Shown: in pieces, positions 57,268 to 64,000 of the stretch
Numbering within the stretch: the stretch's first letter is position 1
Layout: the number at the start of each line of letters is the position of its first letter
Assembly: GCF_004328645.1 (NCBI RefSeq)
Contig: NZ_CP031395.1
Span: forward strand, 1,141,501-1,205,500
DNA: 64,000 nt
Source: Hylemonella gracilis
GTDB lineage: Bacteria; Pseudomonadota; Gammaproteobacteria; Burkholderiales; Burkholderiaceae_C
Reading direction: 5' to 3'
Translations under genes and position numbers: made by a program
The notes under the pieces: model-generated
Databases searched by the model: none
Seen by the model: the letters and a program-made list of their open reading frames with translations, nothing else
What the model was told of the DNA's origin: nothing

Positions 57268-58344
57268 ATGACCATACAGACCGACGACTTCGCTCCCACG
57301 CCGCGCGTGGTGTCCGCCGCCAGTGCTTCCCCCAAGGAGGAGGTCATCGAACGCGCTCTGCGCCCCAAGTTGCTGGACGAGTACGTGGGTCAGCAGAAGG
57401 TGCGCGAGCAGTTGGAGATCTTCATCGGCGCGGCGCGCAAGCGCGAGGAGGCGCTGGACCACGTGCTGCTGTTCGGTCCGCCCGGCCTGGGCAAGACCAC
57501 GCTCTCGCACATCATCGCGCAGGAGTTGGGTGTCAATTTGCGCCAGACCAGTGGTCCCGTGCTCGAAAAGCCCAAGGACCTGGCCGCGCTGCTGACCAAC
57601 CTCGAGAAGAACGATGTGCTCTTCATCGACGAGATCCACCGCCTTTCACCGGTGGTCGAGGAAATCCTCTACCCCGCGCTGGAGGACTACCAGATCGACA
57701 TCATGATCGGCGAAGGCCCGGCAGCGCGCAGCATCAAGCTGGACCTGCAGCCCTTCACCCTGGTGGGCGCGACCACCCGCGCTGGCATGCTGACCAACCC
57801 GCTGCGCGACCGCTTCGGCATCGTGGCGCGGCTGGAGTTCTACACTGCCGAGGAATTGACCCGCATCGTCACGCGCAGCGCGAAGCTGCTCAACGCGCCG
57901 ATGGATGATCAAGGCGCGGTAGAGATCGCGCGGCGTTCGCGCGGAACCCCGCGCATCGCCAATCGCCTGTTGCGCCGCGTGCGCGATTACGCGGATGTGA
58001 AAGGCTCCGGCCGCATCACGCAGGAGATGGCGCAAAAGGCCTTGGTCATGCTGGACGTGGACCCGCAGGGCTTCGACCTGATGGACAGAAAGCTCCTGGA
58101 GGCGGTGATCCACCGCTTTGACGGCGGCCCCGTCGGGCTGGACAACATCGCGGCCAGCATCGGCGAGGAAGCGGGCACCATCGAGGACGTGATCGAGCCC
58201 TACCTGATCCAGCAGGGTTTTTTGCAGCGCACTCCGCGCGGGCGCGTGGCCACCCTGGCTGCCTACCGGCATCTGGGCGTGGCACCGCCGCAGGGGCAGG
58301 CCAACTTGCCAGGCACGCCGGACGCGGGACTGTTCGGCGCATGA
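57268..58344 (+). CDS. ruvB: Holliday junction DNA helicase RuvB
   Basis: AAA+ motor of branch migration. Walker [17 protein letters not shown], Walker [14 protein letters not shown], sensor 1 GATTRAGML and the arginine-finger region [18 protein letters not shown] are intact. Length 358 residues is normal. In this window it lies 16 kb from ruvA, which is unusual compared with the ruvAB operon of enterics. Its stop overlaps the next start (ATGA). Confidence 0.96.
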   Translation: MTIQTDDFAPTPRVVSAASASPKEEVIERALRPKLLDEYVGQQKVREQLEIFIGAARKREEALDHVLLFGPPGLGKTTLSHIIAQELGVNLRQTSGPVLEKPKDLAALLTNLEKNDVLFIDEIHRLSPVVEEILYPALEDYQIDIMIGEGPAARSIKLDLQPFTLVGATTRAGMLTNPLRDRFGIVARLEFYTAEELTRIVTRSAKLLNAPMDDQGAVEIARRSRGTPRIANRLLRRVRDYADVKGSGRITQEMAQKALVMLDVDPQGFDLMDRKLLEAVIHRFDGGPVGLDNIAASIGEEAGTIEDVIEPYLIQQGFLQRTPRGRVATLAAYRHLGVAPPQGQANLPGTPDAGLFGA

Positions 58345-59291
58345 GGGCGCGCGGCTTCCGCGTGGCCGGGCCGCGGGCGGCTTGCCTTGTCGCCTTGTTT
58401 GCGTGCACGGCCTTCCTGCTGCTGGTCCCTGGGCCATCCCGGGCGCAAGAAGCAGCTTTGGCGAATCCAGGCCAGTCGAATCCATTGCAGGAGGACACCG
58501 TCGCCGCTGCCGGCCTGCCGCGTTGGGAACTGGGCGCGGGCGTGGCCATGGTGGACTTTCCCCTGTACCGCGGCGCAGCCGAGCGGCAACGCTACTGGCT
58601 GCCCACGCCCTACGTGCAGTATCGCGGTGACTACCTGCGGGTGGACCGCGAGCGCATGCGCAGTCCCCTGCTGGAGAGCGAGCGGGTGGAAATCGACATC
58701 AGCGTCAATGGCTCCGTGCCCGTGGACAGCTCGGAAAGTCGCGCTCGCCGAGGCATGGACGATCTGGATCCCACCTTGGAGGTGGGGCCCGAACTGCGCT
58801 GGGTGTTGCTGCGCGACGAGCGGCGCACGGCGAGGCGCGGCGATACCTTCATCGACCTGCGTGTGCCCTTGCGGCCGGTGTTCGCTGTCAACACCGACCG
58901 TTTTGACCAAGTGGGCTGGTTGACCCAGCCCACGTTGAACCTGGCTTACAAGAACATGGCAGGCACGGGCTGGAATCTGGGTGCCTCGACGAGCTGGCTG
59001 TTTGGCGACGCAGGCTACCACCGCTATTTTTACGACGTGAACCCGCGCGATGCGACCGCTGATCGACCGGCCTACCAAGCCAGTGGTGGCGCCTCGGGGC
59101 GACAGCACACGCTGACTCTGAGCCGCATGCGTGGCGATCTGTGGTTTGGCGCCTTCTTGCGCCGCGATGACTTGCGCGATGCGGTTTTCGCCGACAGCCC
59201 GCTGGTGCAGCGCCGCACTGACCATGCCCTTGGCTTCGCCATGGGTTGGGTTTTCGTGCGGTCGTCGGAGCGGGGCGCGCCTCGCGATTGA
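58341..59291 (+). CDS. MipA/OmpV family outer-membrane protein
   Basis: Outer-membrane beta-barrel protein of the MipA/OmpV family, 316 residues. After a signal peptide ([14 protein letters not shown]), it shows [18 protein letters not shown] and [14 protein letters not shown], both family-typical, and ends [13 protein letters not shown]. Its start overlaps ruvB by four bases, so expression may be coupled. Role: scaffolding of murein enzymes or surface interaction; not specific. Confidence 0.9.
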   Translation: MRARGFRVAGPRAACLVALFACTAFLLLVPGPSRAQEAALANPGQSNPLQEDTVAAAGLPRWELGAGVAMVDFPLYRGAAERQRYWLPTPYVQYRGDYLRVDRERMRSPLLESERVEIDISVNGSVPVDSSESRARRGMDDLDPTLEVGPELRWVLLRDERRTARRGDTFIDLRVPLRPVFAVNTDRFDQVGWLTQPTLNLAYKNMAGTGWNLGASTSWLFGDAGYHRYFYDVNPRDATADRPAYQASGGASGRQHTLTLSRMRGDLWFGAFLRRDDLRDAVFADSPLVQRRTDHALGFAMGWVFVRSSERGAPRD

Positions 59292-59370
59292 ACGGAAGCG
59301 CGAAGTGCAAGGCCAGGACACGCCGGGGCGTGACCATCCCGTGAGCCTTCCTTCGTCCTGGGCGTCGAAC

Positions 59371-60240
59371 TCAATCCGGCGCGTGCAGCCAGCCGCGCAC
59401 GATCAGCCACTGCGCGACGAAGTAGCTGGACAGCACCCACAGCGGCGCCAGCGGCAGGGGCATGACAAATTTGTTGACCGCCAGCAGGTAGTCGCTGGCC
59501 ATGAAAAAAACCGCGCCCGTCGCCACCAGCAGCGCACCTGAGGTCCGGCGTGTCGCCGCCCGACCCAGCGCTTGCGCTGCCATGAGTGCGATCACCACCA
59601 CGTAGGCCCCCACCGGGCCGTGCAAGGCCGAAGGCAGGCCGTGGCGCCAGAGCCCGGCGTACACCAGGGCGCCGAGCAGCAGCGGCAGCACCAGGGCTGG
59701 CCGGCTGGGAAACCAGGGCAGTCCGCGTCGGAAAAGAACCAGATAAGCCAGATGCGCCAGCAGAAAGCTCAGCAAGCCTTCCAGAAAATACGGGCCCGGC
59801 AGCATCAGGAACACGTCGCCCGCCAGGGAGCAGCCCTGCGCCAGCAGCAGGCTGAGCCCCGTGCCCCGTGACAGGCGGCCACGTGTCCAGGCTTGCGCGG
59901 TCCAGGCCAGGGCCAGCAACATGGGCAAGGGCTTGAAGATGCGGTGTTCGTCGGTCAGCGACAAGGCGGCGCAGGCCGTGGCGAGCACGGCGGCGTCGAT
60001 GTAGAGCAGTTCCACCACGGTGATGCGTCCTTGCAGCAACGCTTTGGCGCTCCACAGTCCCGTGCCCAGGGCCAGCAGCCAGACGATGGCTTCGCCCAGG
60101 GCCTGAGTACCCGGTTGCGCCGGGGGCGTCGGTGGTGACAGGAAGGACAGCGCACCCGCCAGGATGGCGAGGAACTGCAGGGCGACGAGGGCCTTGACGG
60201 CGCGGGAGGCGGGAGGCTCGCGGCGTTCGGGGACGGGCAT
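59371..60240 (-). CDS. YhhN family protein (lysoplasmalogenase-like)
   Basis: TMEM86/YhhN-family membrane protein of 289 residues with about eight helices. Characteristic features are AKALLQGRITVVE region after helix 2, SLAGDVFLMLPGPYFLEGLLSFLLAHLAY, and GAVFFMASDYLLAVNKF. The family cleaves lysoplasmalogen vinyl ethers in animals; the bacterial function is unclear. The start at 60240 is chosen because the frame upstream is short and lacks similarity. Confidence 0.85.
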   Translation of the reverse strand: MPVPERREPPASRAVKALVALQFLAILAGALSFLSPPTPPAQPGTQALGEAIVWLLALGTGLWSAKALLQGRITVVELLYIDAAVLATACAALSLTDEHRIFKPLPMLLALAWTAQAWTRGRLSRGTGLSLLLAQGCSLAGDVFLMLPGPYFLEGLLSFLLAHLAYLVLFRRGLPWFPSRPALVLPLLLGALVYAGLWRHGLPSALHGPVGAYVVVIALMAAQALGRAATRRTSGALLVATGAVFFMASDYLLAVNKFVMPLPLAPLWVLSSYFVAQWLIVRGWLHAPD

Positions 60241-60312
60241 GCGCGGATTGTGCGGGCCCACGCCAGGCACCGCGTCTGGCAAAACCCTGAGGCGGGCAGC
60301 CCGAGGGCGCCG

Positions 60313-60621
60313 TTACTTGGGCGCGCAGGCCTGAGCGGCCTTGCCCAGTGCATCCAGCAGTGCCTTGCCTTCCTCGGGGCCCTTCAGCGCGAACTTGCTT
60401 TCATACCCCGAGCCCAGGGCGCCACCGCCGTAGACGATCTTGAATTCGTCTTTGCCGAGTTCGACGTACTGCACGATGTTGAGATTGATGTAACGACGCT
60501 TGCCGCCGTCTTCCGGCAACTCAAAGAGGCAGAAGCCACCGTTGCCGCTCACGTCGACGGTGGCGTGCGCGGGCAGGAGCAGGCCCAGGGCGAGTGAAAG
60601 CAAAAAGCTGCGATACATCAT
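60313..60621 (-). CDS. Small exported hypothetical protein
   Basis: A 102-residue protein with a signal peptide (FLLSLALGLLLPAHA) followed by a small beta-rich region (GGFCLFELPEDGGKRRYINLNIVQYVELGKDEF) and a helical tail. No family recognised. Two adjacent ATGs, at 60621 and 60618, could start it. It lies between the YhhN gene and the sugar operon and is divergent from the latter. Confidence 0.72.
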   Translation of the reverse strand: MMYRSFLLSLALGLLLPAHATVDVSGNGGFCLFELPEDGGKRRYINLNIVQYVELGKDEFKIVYGGGALGSGYESKFALKGPEEGKALLDALGKAAQACAPK

Positions 60622-60704
60622 GTGCAAATTGTAGGGGGAGCGGGTGCGGGGCGGGGTAAACACCGATCGTTAGGATTGTTTAATTAATAAAAAATTAAAA
60701 CTCT

Positions 60705-60720
60705 CTGACCCAAGAGTCAG
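60705..60720. promoter_or_regulatory. AT-rich upstream region and small palindrome before the sugar operon
   Basis: The 130-bp gap upstream of the binding-protein gene is strikingly AT-rich at 60672-60701 (TTTAATTAATAAAAAATTAA). Next to it is CTGAC-CCAAGA-GTCAG (60705-60720). This is probably promoter and operator DNA for the sugar operon. Confidence 0.4.
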
Positions 60721-60751
60721 GGGCATCTCTTACAAACAAGAAAGACCAACC

Positions 60752-62002
60752 ATGAGACTCCATCGAATTCTGCTGGCCTGCGGCATGGCCCTGTCCGTCA
60801 ACCTGGCCCTGGCGGCCGAAGTTGAAGTGCTGCATTACTGGACATCGGGTGGCGAAGCCAAGTCGGCGGCCGAGCTCAAGAAGATCATCAGCGGCAAGGG
60901 CCACACTTGGAAAGACTTTGCCGTGGCCGGCGGCGGCGGCGACAACGCGATGACCGTGCTCAAGAGCCGCGTGGTCTCGGGCAATCCGCCCGCGGCCGCG
61001 CAGATCAAGGGCCCGGCCATCCAGGAATGGGCGCAGGAGGGCGTGCTGGCCAATCTGGACGAAGTGGCCAAGGCCGAGAAGTGGGACAGCCTGCTGCCCG
61101 GTGTCGTGGCCAATGTCATGAAGTACAAAGGCGCCTACGTGGCGGCGCCGGTGAATGTGCACCGCGTGAACTGGGTCTGGGCCAACCCCGAGGTGCTGAA
61201 GAAGGCTGGCGTGGCCGGCATGCCGAGCAACTACGACGAGTTCTTCGCCGCGGCCGACAAGATCAAGAAGGCTGGTTTCATCGCCGTAGCCCATGGGGGC
61301 CAGAACTGGCAGGACTTCACCACCTTCGAATCGGTGGTGCTGGGCGTGGGCGGCGCCAAGTTCTACCAGGACGCGCTGGTCAAGCTGGACCCCAAGGCCA
61401 TTGACTCGGCCACGATGAAGAAGTCCTTCGAGACTTTCCGCAAGATCAAGGGCTACACCGACAGCGCCGCGCCGGGCCGTGACTGGAACCTGGCCACCGC
61501 CATGGTGATGCAGGGCAAGGCCGGATTCCAGTTCATGGGCGACTGGGCCAAGGGTGAGTTCATCGCGGCCGGCAAGAAGCCGGGCAAGGATTTCCTCTGC
61601 GCCGCGGCCCCGGGCACGGCGAACGCCTTCACCTTCAACGTGGACTCCTTCGCCATGTTCAAGCTCAAGGACCCGGGCGCGCAGAAGGCCCAGGCCGCCC
61701 TCGCCGCGGCCATCATGAGCCCGGACTTCCAGGAGGTGTTCAACCTCAACAAGGGTTCCATTCCCGTTCGCCTGAACATGTCCATGGCCAAGTTTGACGA
61801 TTGCGCCAAGCTGTCCAGCAAGGACTTCGTGGCCACGGCCAAGAACGGCGGCCTGGTGCCCTCGGTCGCGCACGGCATGGCCATCGCCCCGGCCACCGAA
61901 GGTGCGATCAAGGACCTGGTGAGCCAGTTCTGGAACGACGACAAGATCACCGTGGACGAAGGCGTCAAGCGCCTGCTGGCCGCGGCGCGTACCAATCCCT
62001 GA
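60752..62002 (+). CDS. gtsA: Sugar ABC transporter substrate-binding protein (GtsA type)
   Basis: Periplasmic extracellular solute-binding protein family 1, 416 residues. It has a signal peptide (LLACGMALSVNLALA) and shows EVLHYWTSGGEAKSAAELKKI, LAVAAPVNVHRVNWVWAN-type sequence and the glucose-type region AHGGQNWQDFTTFESVVL and LATAMVMQGKAGFQFMGDWAKG. The closest known group is the glucose/mannose GtsA proteins of Pseudomonas and betaproteobacteria. The next gene is a porin, then a permease. Confidence 0.92.
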   Translation: MRLHRILLACGMALSVNLALAAEVEVLHYWTSGGEAKSAAELKKIISGKGHTWKDFAVAGGGGDNAMTVLKSRVVSGNPPAAAQIKGPAIQEWAQEGVLANLDEVAKAEKWDSLLPGVVANVMKYKGAYVAAPVNVHRVNWVWANPEVLKKAGVAGMPSNYDEFFAAADKIKKAGFIAVAHGGQNWQDFTTFESVVLGVGGAKFYQDALVKLDPKAIDSATMKKSFETFRKIKGYTDSAAPGRDWNLATAMVMQGKAGFQFMGDWAKGEFIAAGKKPGKDFLCAAAPGTANAFTFNVDSFAMFKLKDPGAQKAQAALAAAIMSPDFQEVFNLNKGSIPVRLNMSMAKFDDCAKLSSKDFVATAKNGGLVPSVAHGMAIAPATEGAIKDLVSQFWNDDKITVDEGVKRLLAAARTNP

Positions 62003-62056
62003 GTCCCAGGGTCTTCCCCCCTCTAGCAAGCAAGCAAAAATCCAACAGGAGACAAC

Positions 62057-63298
62057 ATGCAATACAAACGCGCCCTTATCGCGACCGCCTGTATGGCGGC
62101 CATCACGGCGGCCAGCGCGGCCGACCTCGGCTCCGGCATCGAGTTCACCGGCTACAGCCGTGGCGGCCCGGTGTTCAAGTCCGACAAGAACATCGACGCC
62201 GCCAAGGACTCCGTGGGCGGCTTCAGCCTGGGCGGTGACCTGCAGGGCTACCGCCTCGGCAACGAAGGCACCCAGGGCGGCTACGAGTTCTTCGTCGGCA
62301 AGACCTTCGACGCGGACAATGGCGTGAAGTACAAGTTCGGCTACATGCCGGAAAACTGGGGCGGCGGCATTGGCACCGTGCAGGCGTACAGCGAAATCTG
62401 GGGCCTGGATTTCGCGCCCGAAGCCAAGTTCTGGGTCGGCCAGCGTCGTCTGCGCATCCAGGACGTGCACATCGTCGACAACTTCCTGATGGACCTGGGC
62501 GAGTACCAGGGTGCCGGCGTGCAGGACTGGGCCGTCGGTCCGGCCAGCGTCGCCGTGACCGTGTCCTCGGGCGACAAGTTCGACGCCAAGCTGCCCCAAG
62601 GCACGTCGGCGAGCAAGGTGAACCTCGATGTCGGCATCCCGGTCAGCGACAGCGGCAAGCTCCGCCTGGTGGCGACCAGCGTCAGCACCACGGGTTTCGA
62701 GAAGAACGGCGGTAGTGGTTTCTCGCTGCTGTACAACCAAGGCTTCGGCGCCCTGAAGAACAGCCTGTACCTGCAGACTTCCAGCGGTCTGGCGAACATC
62801 CAGGGCAAGTTTGTGAACCTCGAGCAGAGCGATGATGCATCGGGAGTCGCCGCTAACGTGATTGCTTACAAGGTGAGCCGCGTTGCCGATTCCATCGACT
62901 GGCAGGTCGGCAACTTCGGCGGTCAGGCGCTGCTGGCTTACCAGACCAGCGAGCCCGAAAACGGCGCGGACAAGGATGTGGAAACCAAGGACCTCTCCTT
63001 CGGCGGCCGCGTGTCCTACGCCTTCACCAACAACTTCAAGCTGCTGCTGGAAGCGGCCACGACGAAGCGTACGCGTGATGGCAGCGACGACCAGACGCTG
63101 AACAAGGTCACGATCGCCCCCACGCTCAGCAGCGGGCCGGGCTTCTACAAGCGTCCTGAGCTGCGTTTGTACGTGACCATGGCGAACTGGAACACCGCTG
63201 CCGCCGAGGCCAATGCGAGCTCGTTCGGCGCGGACGACAACGGCGACTCCCTGAAGAAGCAGACCATCGTGGGTCTGCAGTACGAAATCTGGTGGTAA
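62057..63298 (+). CDS. LamB-type carbohydrate porin
   Basis: Outer-membrane sugar porin of the LamB/maltoporin family, 413 residues. Signal peptide MQYKRALIATACMAAITAAS; then SGIEFTGYSRGGP, FWVGQRRLRIQDVHIVDNFL (LamB signature) and a C-terminal aromatic ending QYEIWW typical of outer-membrane barrels. It stands between the binding protein and the permease, and is followed by a strong terminator/attenuator. It gives the sugar entry through the outer membrane. Confidence 0.92.
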   Translation: MQYKRALIATACMAAITAASAADLGSGIEFTGYSRGGPVFKSDKNIDAAKDSVGGFSLGGDLQGYRLGNEGTQGGYEFFVGKTFDADNGVKYKFGYMPENWGGGIGTVQAYSEIWGLDFAPEAKFWVGQRRLRIQDVHIVDNFLMDLGEYQGAGVQDWAVGPASVAVTVSSGDKFDAKLPQGTSASKVNLDVGIPVSDSGKLRLVATSVSTTGFEKNGGSGFSLLYNQGFGALKNSLYLQTSSGLANIQGKFVNLEQSDDASGVAANVIAYKVSRVADSIDWQVGNFGGQALLAYQTSEPENGADKDVETKDLSFGGRVSYAFTNNFKLLLEAATTKRTRDGSDDQTLNKVTIAPTLSSGPGFYKRPELRLYVTMANWNTAAAEANASSFGADDNGDSLKKQTIVGLQYEIWW

Positions 63299-63323
63299 AA
63301 ATCCGCTGGGTTGAATGAGGCCA

Positions 63324-63358
63324 GGGGAAGAGCCGTGCGCTCTTCCCCGGTTTTTTTT
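63324..63358 (+). terminator. Intrinsic terminator/attenuator after the porin
   Basis: A 9-bp stem GGGGAAGAG / CTCTTCCCC with a CCGTGCG loop is followed by GG and eight T residues. It is a textbook Rho-independent terminator lying inside the operon, before the permease. Confidence 0.9.
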
Positions 63359-63378
63359 GTTTGGATACGTGAACCCTT

Positions 63379-64000
63379 GTGCCTTTGACTGATCGATTGG
63401 AAAAATGGCTGCCGAGGCTGGTCCTGGCGCCTGGTGTGGTGTTGGGGCTGGCCTTTGTCTACGGCCTGATGATCTGGAACGGCGTGCTGTCGGTCTCGGT
63501 CTCACGCATGCTGCCCAACTACGAATTTGTGGGCCTGGCGCAGTACGCCCGGCTGTGGGAGATGGACCGCTGGTGGGTGGCGCTGAAGAATCTGGTGATC
63601 TTCGGTTTCGGCTACGTGGGTGGTTCCATGGTGCTGGGCATCTGGCTGGCCATTCTGCTGGACCAGAAAATCCGCGCCGAAGGCTTCATCCGCACGGTCT
63701 ACCTCTACCCCATGGCCCTGTCTTTCGTGGTCACGGGCACAGTCTGGAAATGGCTGCTCAACCCCAGTCTGGGCCTGGAGAAGCTGTTGCACGACTGGGG
63801 CTGGGAGAGCGCCAGCTTCACCTGGTTGGTGGACAACGACATGGCGATCTACTGTGTGGTGATCGCGGGTGTCTGGCAGTCGGCGGGTTTCACCATGGCG
63901 CTGTTCCTGGCGGGCCTGCGCGGTATCGACGACAGCATCATCAAGGCCGCGCAGATCGACGGGGCCTCGCTGCCCCGCATCTACTGGCGCATTGTGCTGC
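63379..64000 (+). CDS. gtsB: Sugar ABC transporter permease (GtsB type, partial)
   Basis: First permease of the sugar importer, cut at the right edge. From GTG 63379 the protein begins PLTDRLEKWLPRLVLAPGVV and has several hydrophobic helices. Its EAA loop, GLRGIDDSIIKAAQIDGASL, is visible at the end. No strong ribosome site precedes the GTG. It should be followed by a second permease and ATPase outside the window. Confidence 0.88.
   Translation, partial: MPLTDRLEKWLPRLVLAPGVVLGLAFVYGLMIWNGVLSVSVSRMLPNYEFVGLAQYARLWEMDRWWVALKNLVIFGFGYVGGSMVLGIWLAILLDQKIRAEGFIRTVYLYPMALSFVVTGTVWKWLLNPSLGLEKLLHDWGWESASFTWLVDNDMAIYCVVIAGVWQSAGFTMALFLAGLRGIDDSIIKAAQIDGASLPRIYWRIVL

Noticed and set aside
60695..63505. 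A 900-residue minus-strand frame opposite the binding protein and porin
   Set aside because: Antisense to two clear genes with signal peptides and family motifs; no homology is apparent.

Overview
The window is a GC-rich chromosomal segment with densely packed genes. Gene content and order point to a betaproteobacterium of the Burkholderiales, most likely family Comamonadaceae: dusB-fis-purH, hemL-thiD-rubredoxin, algH-ruvX-pyrR-pyrB-pyrC', a TctDE/TctCBA citrate-type system, several Bug/BMP-type importers, and a typical comamonad intergenic GC-rich hairpin repeat. I found no rRNA, tRNA, CRISPR, insertion sequence, integrase or phage genes. Gene starts were chosen by homology, Shine-Dalgarno (SD) spacing and overlap with neighbours; several are uncertain and flagged.

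Layout. 1-10.8 kb: M61 peptidase (cut by the left edge), DsbC, a UbiH-type hydroxylase, a MOSC protein, an exported hydrolase, YchF, two small membrane proteins, a beta-CASP nuclease-like protein and a free methionine sulfoxide reductase. 10.8-18 kb: MFS transporter, the TctDE two-component pair divergent from tctCBA, and a YqaA membrane protein. 18-27.5 kb: dusB, fis, purH, hemL, thiD, rubredoxin, then a ChpA-like protein that has lost its kinase half, with pilGHIJ absent. 27.5-35.2 kb: algH/yqgE, ruvX, pyrR, pyrB, a non-catalytic pyrC', an acyltransferase, a DUF898 protein and an M48 peptidase. 35.3-43.2 kb: FbpC/FbpB iron importer parts, cytochrome c, dtd, ybeY-phoH, ruvA (with an apparent one-base frameshift) and an alpha-carbonic anhydrase.

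43.3-57 kb is the most coherent accessory region. A seven-gene minus-strand operon (Fe(II)/2-oxoglutarate-type dioxygenase, VOC protein, BMP nucleoside-type ABC importer, isochorismatase-fold hydrolase) is divergent from a RutR-like regulator and followed by a complete rutABCDEF operon for pyrimidine ring degradation. No rutG permease is present. RutR-box-like palindromes lie upstream of both operons, so I infer one RutR regulon in which the ABC importer supplies the pyrimidine.

57-64 kb: ruvB, a MipA/OmpV outer-membrane protein, a lysoplasmalogenase-like protein, and the start of a sugar uptake operon (binding protein, LamB-type porin, permease cut by the right edge).
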